DNA of 5,265 bases from HGM12669 sp048527645 (GTDB lineage Bacteria > Bacillota > Clostridia > Oscillospirales > CAG-272), in NCBI GenBank assembly GCA_048527645.1, contig DBGFNI010000148.1, positions 1 to 5,265 of the forward strand, read 5' to 3'. The translations under genes were made by a program, and so were the position numbers. How positions within the stretch are numbered: position 1 is the stretch's first letter; each line of letters opens with the position of its first letter. Of the stretch, positions 1-5,243 are shown in pieces. The notes beneath the pieces are model-generated. The model had not been told where the DNA came from. It searched no databases and saw only the letters and a list, made by a program, of their open reading frames with translations.

Positions 1-70
1 TGCGCCGTTCGCTTTTTGGATGCAACATTTTCCAGTTTTTCGCCGCTTTTGTTTTTTTCTGCCATGTGGG

Positions 71-77
71 CATACTA
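71..77 (+). promoter_or_regulatory. Candidate sigma-G -10 element upstream of spoVAF
   Basis: The heptamer CATACTA matches the sigma-G -10 consensus (CATnMTA). Transcription would begin near 84 and give a leader of about 50 bases before the start at 137. No convincing -35 (GMATR) is found 17-18 bases upstream, where the sequence is a T-rich run (47-59). Forespore sigma-G control is the known rule for spoVA-type germination genes, so the context fits, but the match is only half a promoter. A small hairpin (GCCGC 105-109 with GCGGC 116-120) would lie in the leader just before the ribosome binding site. Confidence 0.35.
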
Positions 78-136
78 TGCAGCGAAAAACTCGCAAAATA
101 TCGTGCCGCGGCAAAGCGGCGGGAACGGAGAGGGAA

Positions 137-1543
137 ATGGCGCAGAAAAAGACGCAGTTCACTGAAAATGTAGAAAAATTTGACAGGGTTTTTCACATCG
201 GAGTCAATTTTGATCTGGTCAAACGGGAATATCGCATCTGCGGTTACCCCCTTGTGCTGTACTATATTTCGGGGCTTGTGGAAGAGAGCGTGCTGGAGCG
301 TGTGTGCAGCACATTACTGCACGCGCCGCACAGTGAAAAGGCGTTTTCCGACGCAGACACGTTTTCGCAAATGCTTGTCAGCTTCGGCGAAGTCAATATA
401 ACCGCAGACGACAGCAAAATGCTCGAACAGCTGCACACCGGTTGCGTCGCCGTGCTCTGCGGCGCATTTGATCCGTTCGTTCTGCTCACCATCCGAGACT
501 TTCCGCAGCGCGGCATCCAGGAGCCCGAAAATGATAAAGTGCTGCGCGGACCGCACATCAGCTTTGTAGAAACCATTGCCAAAAACACCGCGCTGCTGCG
601 CCGCCACATTCACGACACCCGATTCATGATCGTCCCGTTTCGCGTCGGTTCCGTCACCAAAACGCTGGTCACGCTGTGCTATCTGGAGGGATGCGCCAAA
701 CCCTCTCTGATTCAACTTTTGACAAATAAACTCAATCATATGCAAACCGACGCCATCAGCATGGGTGTGCAAAGCCTGTCCGAGTGCTTTATCAAGCAGC
801 ACTGGTATAATCCCCTGCCGAAATTCCGCTACACCGAGCGGCCGGACGCAGCTGCCGCCTCTATTTTGGAGGGCAGCGTTGTGCTGCTGTGCGACAATTC
901 CCCCGAGGCGATGATCTTCCCGGTCGGTATATTTGATTTTTTGCAACAGACAGATGATTTTTATCTGCCTCCGCTCACCGCGTCCTATTTACGCATCATC
1001 CGCCTGATCACATGCCTTGCCAGCGTGCTGATGACGCCGCTGTGGTACCTCGCGCTGACCCATCCACACATCGTCCCCCCGTTTTTACAATTCATATTGG
1101 TGGAAGACAATGGCTCGGTTCCGATCATCTTTCAGCTGCTGATTTTGGAGCTGTGCATCGACGGACTCAAGCTTGCCTCGCTCAACACGCCGGATATGCT
1201 CTCCAATTCTCTCAGCGTGGTCGGGGGGCTGATCTTGGGCGAATTTGCAGTCAGTGTCGGCTGGTTTTCCTCCCAGTGTATTTTGTATATGGCTTTTGTC
1301 GCGATCGCAAATTTCACACAGCATAATTATGAGCTGGCGTATTCCTTTAAGTATATGCGAATGGTGCTGCTTGTCCTGTCCGGTCTATTCGGCATGTGGG
1401 GGTTCTTTGCCGGCATTCTGCTCATTCTGATCGCGCTCGCCACCAACCGCACCGTCGAAGGGAGACGGCGGTATTTTTACCCGCTGATCCCCTTCAACGG
1501 CAAAGCCCTGTTAAGCCTTTTTATCCGCTTGCCCAAGCGTTGA
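137..1543 (+). CDS. spoVAF: SpoVAF-like GerA-family spore germination protein
   Basis: A 468-residue protein of the GerA A-subunit family, closest in recognisable motifs to SpoVAF. It is expected in the spore inner membrane. In Bacillus, SpoVAF works with FigP to amplify the germination response that leads to dipicolinate release through SpoVA. The N-terminal soluble half (about 1-280) ends in the family signature RYTERPD (231-237), EGSVVLLCD (245-253) and SPEAMIFP (255-262). The C-terminal half is membrane-embedded, with hydrophobic segments near 285-307, 325-345, 356-376, 380-394 and 408-437, and the motifs TPLWYLAL (300-307), ELCIDGLKLASLNTP (338-352) and YPLIPFNGKALL (448-459). The ATG at 137 is chosen because GGAGAGGG (127-134) precedes it; the frame is open from an ATG at 20, but those extra residues do not resemble the family. 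Length is near the usual 460-500 residues. Whether other spoVA genes lie upstream cannot be seen. A plain GerAA-type receptor subunit is the alternative. Confidence 0.88.
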   Translation: MAQKKTQFTENVEKFDRVFHIGVNFDLVKREYRICGYPLVLYYISGLVEESVLERVCSTLLHAPHSEKAFSDADTFSQMLVSFGEVNITADDSKMLEQLHTGCVAVLCGAFDPFVLLTIRDFPQRGIQEPENDKVLRGPHISFVETIAKNTALLRRHIHDTRFMIVPFRVGSVTKTLVTLCYLEGCAKPSLIQLLTNKLNHMQTDAISMGVQSLSECFIKQHWYNPLPKFRYTERPDAAAASILEGSVVLLCDNSPEAMIFPVGIFDFLQQTDDFYLPPLTASYLRIIRLITCLASVLMTPLWYLALTHPHIVPPFLQFILVEDNGSVPIIFQLLILELCIDGLKLASLNTPDMLSNSLSVVGGLILGEFAVSVGWFSSQCILYMAFVAIANFTQHNYELAYSFKYMRMVLLVLSGLFGMWGFFAGILLILIALATNRTVEGRRRYFYPLIPFNGKALLSLFIRLPKR

Positions 1544-1560
1544 TTTCACTGCGCCCGGCA

Positions 1561-1581
1561 AACGGGTCACGCTTCCCCGTT
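1561..1581. terminator. Weak hairpin between convergent genes
   Basis: AACGGG (1561-1566) pairs perfectly with CCCGTT (1576-1581) around a 9-base loop. It sits in the 38-base gap between two genes that end facing each other, a usual place for a shared bidirectional terminator. Neither side has a proper T-run (TCTATTGCTTT on the + side, a GC-rich stretch on the - side), so intrinsic termination would be weak. An overlapping smaller hairpin (CCCG 1555-1558 with CGGG 1563-1566) is also possible. Confidence 0.25.
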
Positions 1582-2754
1582 CTATTGCTTTGACAGGCAC
1601 GCCTCCATCCCGTCGCAAAAGCGGCGGACATCCCGCTGCGTATTGAGCGCCGACAGACCGATCCGAACCGTTCCGTTCTCCATCGTCCCCAGCGGGCGGT
1701 GGATGAGCGGCGCGCAGTGATAACCGCTGCGCACGCAGATGCCGCGCTCTGCCAGATGCTGCGCAATCCGCGCCGGTGTCGCGCCCCGCACCGTGAAGGA
1801 GAGCACGCTCCCCTTTTCAGCAGACGGAGCATACAGCTTTACGCCTTCACAAGCGGAAAGATAATGATACAGCGGACGGTACAAAGAAAAAATTTGGGAC
1901 TGAATGTGCGGCAGCGTCTGCTGCGCCACATATCGTGCCCCCGCCCCCAGCGACACGATCCCCGGCACATTCACCGTTCCCGCCTCCAGCGCCTCCGGTA
2001 GCTGATCGCCCATTTCGCGTTCAAGTGACAGCATGCCGTTTCCGCCCTGTGCCAATGCATTTGGCGCCGGCGCATGCGGCGCGATCATCGCCGCACCGCT
2101 TCCCTGCAAGCCAAACAGCGCTTTGTGGCCGGCAAAGCATAGATAGTCAATTCCCATCTGCTCCATATGAATCGGATAGACGCCCGCGCTTTGCGACGCG
2201 TCCACGCAGAAGAGAATTCCCCGCTCGCGGCACCATGTGCCGATTTGTGCAATCGGAAGCTCCTGTCCCGTCACATTGGAGACATGTGAAACAACCACCA
2301 TGCGCGTGCGGGCGCGGCACTGCCGGCGGAGCAATTCCATGATTTCTTCCTCATGTTTCCCGCAAACCGGCAGAACAGCGGTTTGGATTCCTTTTTTTCT
2401 CAGCGCATACAGCGGCCGGATAACGGAATTGTGTTCGATGTCCGTCGTAACCACGCGATCGCCGCGCCGGAGCACCCCGTGCAAAACGGTATTCAGCGCC
2501 CATGTGGCATTGGCAAAAAACACGGTGTTTTCCGGGCGGGAAAGTCCAAGCAGTTCAGACAGACGGCATCGTGCCTCATACACCGCCTCCGCACTGCGCA
2601 TACTGAGCTCATGTGCGGATCGGCCGGGATTGCCGCAATACGCCGACGCACAGCGATACGCCGCCTGCAGCACACACGCCGGCTTGGGAAAGGTTGTCGC
2701 CGCGTTGTCCAAATAGCACTGCTCCGTGTCATATTCCGTTGTTTGAAAAGTCAT
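1582..2754 (-). CDS. Cysteine desulfurase-family protein (class V aminotransferase fold)
   Basis: A 390-residue PLP enzyme of the NifS/SufS/CsdA superfamily, best matching the 'cysteine desulfurase family protein' branch (TIGR01977-like). Expected activity is removal of sulfur from cysteine, or selenium from selenocysteine, to a persulfide/selenide acceptor. Visible landmarks: LDNAATT (15-21) at the N-terminus, EHNS (107-110) with the His that normally stacks on PLP, SHVSNVTG (156-163), VDASQSAG (184-191) holding the PLP-contacting Asp185 and Gln188, AGHK (208-211) with the Schiff-base Lys211, and RSGYHCAPLIH (342-352) with the catalytic Cys347. All key residues are present, so it should be active. 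AAAGGGGG (2761-2768) lies 6 bases before the ATG. It follows the DUF3343 gene by 24 bases on the same strand, so the two are probably co-transcribed. No suf or isc scaffold gene is seen beside it, so a housekeeping Fe-S role is not indicated; a dedicated sulfur or selenium task with its neighbour is inferred. Confidence 0.88.
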   Translation of the reverse strand: MTFQTTEYDTEQCYLDNAATTFPKPACVLQAAYRCASAYCGNPGRSAHELSMRSAEAVYEARCRLSELLGLSRPENTVFFANATWALNTVLHGVLRRGDRVVTTDIEHNSVIRPLYALRKKGIQTAVLPVCGKHEEEIMELLRRQCRARTRMVVVSHVSNVTGQELPIAQIGTWCRERGILFCVDASQSAGVYPIHMEQMGIDYLCFAGHKALFGLQGSGAAMIAPHAPAPNALAQGGNGMLSLEREMGDQLPEALEAGTVNVPGIVSLGAGARYVAQQTLPHIQSQIFSLYRPLYHYLSACEGVKLYAPSAEKGSVLSFTVRGATPARIAQHLAERGICVRSGYHCAPLIHRPLGTMENGTVRIGLSALNTQRDVRRFCDGMEACLSKQ

Positions 2755-2778
2755 ACCGTTCCCCCTTTCCGCATCCGC

Positions 2779-3024
2779 TTAGTCCGCAGAACGGTAAACC
2801 GCAGAATACGCAATGCCCGCATCGTGCAGGATTCTTTCCGCCGCCGCGCCCGTCGCGGAGGTCTTCACGCCCCAGCCACAGCCCTTTGCTGTTTTTGCCG
2901 CATCAAGCCGCACGACACGCGCGCCATATCCTGCGGCACGCAGCGCCCGCCCGGCGGAGGAAGCAAGCGTTGTGCTCGAAAAACTGATCAGCACCGGCAT
3001 TCCCGCGGCATTCTCTTTTTTCAT
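2779..3024 (-). CDS. DUF3343 small protein, putative Se/S carrier-like
   Basis: An 81-residue protein resembling the DUF3343 family (PF11823, described as putative Se/S carrier protein-like). Features that support this: a short beta-strand start followed by FSSTT (15-19), the position where the family has F-x-STT/A for helix 1; a mid-protein TAKGCGWG (45-52) carrying the family's GCG turn; and an ILHDAGIAYSAVY tail (65-77). Cys49 is the only cysteine, so it would be the sole site for carrying a persulfide or selenide. It sits 24 bases upstream of a cysteine desulfurase-family gene, the pairing expected for a carrier. The ATG at 3024 is preferred because AGGAG (3033-3037) is 8 bases upstream; an in-frame TTG at 3045 would place that site inside the gene, and an ATG at 3000 has a poorer site. 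The residues before MPVLISF (9-15) are lysine- and asparagine-rich and may be a small extension. The family call is by motif recognition only, and the biochemical function of the family is not firmly established. Confidence 0.72.
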   Translation of the reverse strand: MKKENAAGMPVLISFSSTTLASSAGRALRAAGYGARVVRLDAAKTAKGCGWGVKTSATGAAAERILHDAGIAYSAVYRSAD

Positions 3025-3057
3025 TCCTCTTTCTCCTGTTGTCAAATTCTAAGCGAC

Positions 3058-3100
3058 AAAAAAAGCCCGTCGCTATTACAGCATATGTAACAGCCACGGG
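3058..3100 (-). terminator. Strong intrinsic terminator after divIC
   Basis: Read on the - strand, CCCGT (3100-3096) pairs with ACGGG (3070-3066), and after a single G-G mismatch a 9-pair arm (3094-3086 with 3080-3072, one G-U pair) closes a 5-base loop. C plus seven T (3065-3058) follow directly. The stem totals about 14 pairs. It lies 90 bases after the divIC stop and 34 bases before the DUF3343 start, so it separates the two units; it could also work as a leader terminator if the weak promoter at 3115-3141 is real. Confidence 0.88.
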
Positions 3101-3114
3101 AAGGGTGTTATCGG

Positions 3115-3141
3115 ATTGTAAAGGTGCGCCGCTTTTGCCAA
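3115..3141 (-). promoter_or_regulatory. Weak candidate sigma-A promoter upstream of the DUF3343 gene
   Basis: On the - strand, TTGGCA (3141-3136) and TACAAT (3120-3115) each match the sigma-A hexamers at five of six positions, but the spacer is only 15 bases, shorter than the normal 16-18. It is the best candidate I found in the divIC-DUF3343 gap (3025-3189). A transcript from here would pass through the terminator at 3058-3100 before reaching the DUF3343 gene. An alternative -10-like TAGAAT (3052-3047) lies after the terminator but has no -35 partner. Confidence 0.27.
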
Positions 3142-3189
3142 AGCATAATCTGTGGCGGCAATCGAGCGCAAACGCGCCGCTATCGGCGC

Positions 3190-3522
3190 TTATTGCTGCA
3201 AATCATTGTAGTATACATCTTCTCCGGGGAAGCTGTATCCCATCTTTTCGCGGGCGGCCTTGATGATAAATTCATCGTCATACGGTTCTTCCAGGTTTTC
3301 CTGCATTTCGGCAACCTGTTCTTTGCTCTTGTCAATCTTATCCGTCAGCTCCGCCTGCTGCTTGTGCAGCGTATTAATCTGCGTCTGCATATTGTAAATG
3401 GAAAAAACACAAAACGCTACAAAAACAATCAAAGCCGTCTTGGTAAAAAAATTCATTTTTTTACGCGGCTTTTTTTGCTTTGTCGCTTGGCGCGGTTCTG
3501 CATTCTTTGTATTTTTAGACAT
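3190..3522 (-). CDS. divIC: DivIC/FtsB-family septum formation initiator
   Basis: A 110-residue bitopic division protein. It has a basic cytoplasmic N-terminus (1-24, many Lys/Arg), one membrane segment (about 25-44, FFTKTALIVFVAF onward), and an extracytoplasmic heptad-rich coiled coil (about 45-79) that in the family pairs with FtsL. The conserved end motif AAREKMGYSFPGEDVYY (89-105) is the FtsB/DivIC signature (usually ARE-K-LGY-PGE-VY). Length is typical. It forms the FtsL-DivIC-DivIB-type subcomplex that helps activate septal peptidoglycan synthesis. GAGG (3530-3533) lies 7 bases before the ATG and overlaps the yabQ stop codon; only 9 bases separate the two genes, so translation is probably coupled. 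In Bacillus subtilis divIC also follows yabQ. The S1-domain gene (yabR) that often comes next is absent; a terminator follows instead. Confidence 0.92.
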   Translation of the reverse strand: MSKNTKNAEPRQATKQKKPRKKMNFFTKTALIVFVAFCVFSIYNMQTQINTLHKQQAELTDKIDKSKEQVAEMQENLEEPYDDEFIIKAAREKMGYSFPGEDVYYNDLQQ

Positions 3523-3531
3523 CTGTTAACC

Positions 3532-4167
3532 TCATTCAAACAAACGGCGATCCTGTTTCAGTTGTTTTTCCGTATACCGGCGCAAGCGCGCGTGCATTGT
3601 CGCAAGCGACCACAGCTTGCGCAGCTTTGCCGCGCCGCGAAATGTGTGATACACGCCCTCCGTGATCCAAAGCAGCGGATAATACAGCACCCTGTTATAC
3701 CCGGCAATCAGCACGGCGCGCACCGCCGCACAGATCAACGCGGCAAACCGTATCACCGCTTTGCCCACGGAAAAATAATACGCGCAAAAGCCGAGAAGCA
3801 GCCCCATCAGCAGATACCAGCGGATTACACCCATATTGCAGTCGAAAAAAAACAGGGTTGTCACAACAGCACAGATCAGACAAAACAGGATATCCTCAAA
3901 GAAAACGAGCAGTACAGAGAGCCGCCCGCGCGCCTTCCCCGTCCGTTTTTTCTTCCTTTTCGGCCAATGGGCAAGCTCGCGCAGCCGATAGGCGCGCAGC
4001 CTTCGCACCGGTGCGGTGTCGCCCCCCGTCGCGCCTCTGCCGACACGCAAAATCCGGAAAATATCGTATACCGCTCCAAGAGCAATTCCCAGAAGACAGG
4101 CGTACAAAAATCCCTCCGGCGCCCCGGGCACAGAGGCTTCGAACGGCCGGACCGCCGAGAGCCGCAT
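3532..4167 (-). CDS. yabQ: YabQ spore cortex biosynthesis membrane protein
   Basis: A 211-residue integral membrane protein of the YabQ family (PF09578). In Bacillus it is made in the mother cell, localises to the outer forespore membrane and is needed for cortex formation. Hydrophobic segments are near 19-37, 84-108, 113-133 and 140-168. The family traits are FLYACLLGIALGAVYDIFRILR (20-41) at the first segment and a final basic tail (about 181-209). Between segments 1 and 2 lies an Arg/Lys-rich loop (about 41-82, including KRKKKRTGKARGR at 70-82), which seems longer and more basic than in many homologues. The ATG at 4167 overlaps the yabP stop as TGATG, and no clear ribosome binding site precedes it, which points to coupled translation. 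A GTG one codon earlier (4170) is an equally placed alternative and would add one residue. Confidence 0.87.
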   Translation of the reverse strand: MRLSAVRPFEASVPGAPEGFLYACLLGIALGAVYDIFRILRVGRGATGGDTAPVRRLRAYRLRELAHWPKRKKKRTGKARGRLSVLLVFFEDILFCLICAVVTTLFFFDCNMGVIRWYLLMGLLLGFCAYYFSVGKAVIRFAALICAAVRAVLIAGYNRVLYYPLLWITEGVYHTFRGAAKLRKLWSLATMHARLRRYTEKQLKQDRRLFE

Positions 4168-4466
4168 CACCGGAACAGGCGTGCAAAAAAGCCGCCCTCC
4201 CCTTTCGGCACAGCATCGGAATAGGCAAGCGCGCCGATTTTGCCGCTGATCTGCATTTCGCCCTTTTGCAGATCCAGCGACTGCATATGGAGCATTTCTC
4301 CCTCAACGGTCAGAATCCCCTGTGCGGTTATCGCACGCACATAATGCTCGTCATATCCCTCCACCTCGGAAACGCCGCTGACCGACAGGCTCTGACGGTT
4401 TTCCATCTGAATGCAATGGGGTGTATCCTTTTTTTCCGCATGCTGCGGATTTGTCTGCCGATCCAT
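4167..4466 (-). CDS. yabP: YabP sporulation protein
   Basis: A 99-residue soluble protein of the YabP/YqfC family (PF07873), a sporulation-only family tied to the mother cell; YabP acts with YabQ in cortex assembly. The core reads MENRQSLSVSGVSEVEGYDE (21-40), then a beta-rich stretch with TAQGILTVEGEMLHMQSLDLQKGEM (47-71) and ISGKIGALAYSD (73-84). It follows the family pattern of N-R-x-x-L-x-V-x-G-V-x-x-V-x-x-[FY]-[DE] and a late G-x-I-x-x-L-x-Y-[ST]. The first 20 residues are polar and not conserved. AAGGAAGG (4478-4485) lies 11 bases before the ATG at 4466, a rather long spacing. The candidate sigma-E promoter upstream gives a transcript start that includes this whole gene and supports the start chosen. 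Confidence 0.9.
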   Translation of the reverse strand: MDRQTNPQHAEKKDTPHCIQMENRQSLSVSGVSEVEGYDEHYVRAITAQGILTVEGEMLHMQSLDLQKGEMQISGKIGALAYSDAVPKGEGGFFARLFR

Positions 4467-4502
4467 AAGCGAAAACGCCTTCCTTGACGCATATTTTACT
4501 TC

Positions 4503-4531
4503 ATTCTATGCGCCGATCGGCAAAAATATCC
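4503..4531 (-). promoter_or_regulatory. Candidate sigma-E promoter for yabP-yabQ
   Basis: On the - strand, GGATATT (4531-4525) matches the sigma-E -35 (KMATATT) at six of seven positions. After a 14-base spacer, CATAGAAT (4510-4503) matches the -10 (CATACAHT) at seven of eight. It lies in the 71-base gap between rqcP and yabP, starting 7 bases after the rqcP stop. The predicted start near 4495 leaves a leader of about 29 bases. Sigma-E drives yabP in Bacillus subtilis, so position and match agree. It would express yabP, yabQ and probably divIC in the mother cell. Confidence 0.75.
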
Positions 4532-4537
4532 CGCTTT

Positions 4538-4783
4538 TCAGCGGTCAATCACCTCATACAGGGACGCGGCGTCTGCCTTTAAGGCGTGCTCCCGGACGGA
4601 AAGAACGCGCACCTTGAGCGTTTTCTCCCCAAACGCGATTTCAATCACGTCATTTTCCTTGACATCATAGGACGCCTTGGCGGTTCGCCCGTTCACGGTC
4701 ACATGCGCGCCGTCGCAGGCTTCATTCGCGACCGTTCGCCGCTTGATAATCCGCGACACTTTCAAAAACTTATCCAGACGCAT
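4538..4783 (-). CDS. rqcP: RqcP, S4-domain ribosome quality control factor
   Basis: An 81-residue protein that is almost entirely one S4 RNA-binding domain, formerly YabO and related to Hsp15. RqcP binds the 50S subunit near the P-site tRNA and helps RqcH add C-terminal alanine tails to stalled nascent chains. The signature runs MRLDKFLKVSRIIKRRTVA (1-19) with the basic RNA-binding face, then ACDGAHVTVNGRTAKASYDV (22-41) and END-V-I-EI (43-49). Length is typical (about 80-90). GGGAGAGA (4791-4798) lies 7 bases before the ATG and directly touches the T-run of the hup terminator, so there is no space for a promoter of its own between the two. The next gene, yabP, is 71 bases downstream and has a separate sporulation promoter candidate. 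Confidence 0.92.
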   Translation of the reverse strand: MRLDKFLKVSRIIKRRTVANEACDGAHVTVNGRTAKASYDVKENDVIEIAFGEKTLKVRVLSVREHALKADAASLYEVIDR

Positions 4784-4798
4784 GGCTTTTTCTCTCCC

Positions 4799-4834
4799 AA
4801 AAAAAGCAGGAATCGCACAGCGGTGCGATTCCTG
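4799..4834 (-). terminator. Intrinsic terminator between hup and rqcP
   Basis: A perfect 12-base-pair stem, CAGGAATCGCAC (4834-4823 on the - strand) with GTGCGATTCCTG (4818-4807), closes a 4-base loop and is followed by C and seven T (4805-4799). This should strongly end hup transcripts. The T-run ends at the first base of the rqcP ribosome binding site, so rqcP must be served by readthrough or by a promoter inside hup. Confidence 0.92.
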
Positions 4835-4861
4835 TCAATAACAATTGTTTCAGCGCCGCAA

Positions 4862-5137
4862 TTACTTGTTTACGCTTGCCTTCAATGCGCTGCCTGCAGA
4901 AAAACTGGGATGCTTGGAAGCAGGAATGTCGATGGTTGCACCGGTGCGGGGGTTGCGACCGGTTCTTGCGCCGCGCGTTTTCACATCAAACGTGCCGAAG
5001 CCAACCAACTGAACCTTATCACCGTTAACCAAAGCGGTCTCAATGCTGTTCAGAACGGCATTCAGGGAAGCCTCTGCGTCTTTCTTCTTCAGACCGGTTT
5101 CCTTTACGATTGCATCTACCAACTGTGTCTTATTCAT
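4862..5137 (-). CDS. hup: HU-family DNA-binding protein
   Basis: A 91-residue nucleoid protein of the HU/IHF family, working as a dimer that bends and compacts DNA. It begins MNKTQLVDAIVKETGLKKKDAEASL (1-25) with the helical dimer core, then VQLVGFGTFDVKTRGARTGRNPRTG (42-66), where GFGTF and RNPRTG are the family hallmarks and the arm prolines lie in RNPRTG and IPASK (71-75), and closes with FSAGSALKASVN (79-90). It is a normal full-length HU; the arm sequence favours HU over IHF. The ATG at 5137 is chosen because AAAGGTGA (5145-5152) lies 7 bases upstream; the frame stays open to 5167 but the extra codons do not belong to the family. A vegetative promoter at 5206-5234 serves it, and its own terminator follows 27 bases after the stop, so it is probably mostly monocistronic. 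Confidence 0.97.
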   Translation of the reverse strand: MNKTQLVDAIVKETGLKKKDAEASLNAVLNSIETALVNGDKVQLVGFGTFDVKTRGARTGRNPRTGATIDIPASKHPSFSAGSALKASVNK

Positions 5138-5205
5138 GATTATTTCACCTTTCCTGTAGTTTTCCATTCAATTTCTATCGAATTCGGCTCTTACGCCACG
5201 CAGAT

Positions 5206-5234
5206 ATTATACCATCTTTTTTCATGTCTTGCAA
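5206..5234 (-). promoter_or_regulatory. Sigma-A promoter of hup
   Basis: On the - strand, TTGCAA (5234-5229), a 17-base spacer and a perfect TATAAT (5211-5206) form a strong housekeeping promoter, with a TG one base upstream of the -10 giving an extended -10. Transcription should start near 5199, leaving a leader of about 60 bases before the ATG at 5137. A near-palindrome in that leader (ATTCAAT 5166-5172 and ATCGAAT 5177-5183, one mismatch) could be an operator or be chance. Confidence 0.9.
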
Positions 5235-5243
5235 TAGGATTTG

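Noticed and set aside
20..136. N-terminal extension of spoVAF from the ATG at 20
   Set aside because: The 39 extra residues are unlike the family, the -10-like element lies inside this stretch, and the ribosome binding site points to 137.
314..946. A 210-codon open frame on the - strand inside spoVAF
   Set aside because: Overlaps the family-conserved N-terminal domain of spoVAF on the other strand and shows no recognisable domain or ribosome binding site.
2353..3090. A 245-codon open frame on the + strand opposite the desulfurase and DUF3343 genes
   Set aside because: Antisense to a gene with intact catalytic motifs, arginine-rich low-information translation, and it runs into the terminator region.
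3580..3622. Inverted repeat GCGCAAGC / GCTTGCGC
   Set aside because: Lies inside the C-terminal coding part of yabQ with a 27-base gap, no T-run, and is explained by Arg/Leu/Ala codons in GC-rich DNA.
3124..4224. A 366-codon open frame on the + strand opposite yabQ and divIC
   Set aside because: It runs antisense to two well-recognised genes, its translation is rich in Arg, His, Gln and Pro with no domain, and it has no ribosome binding site; it is a shadow of GC-biased codons.
4833..4838. Perfect TTGACA (- strand) as a -35 box for rqcP
   Set aside because: No -10-like hexamer occurs 16-18 bases downstream; that stretch is the GC-rich arm of the hup terminator.
4840..4849. Ten-base palindrome AACAATTGTT after the hup stop
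   Set aside because: Short, A/T-rich and isolated; no second copy or flanking signal to support an operator.
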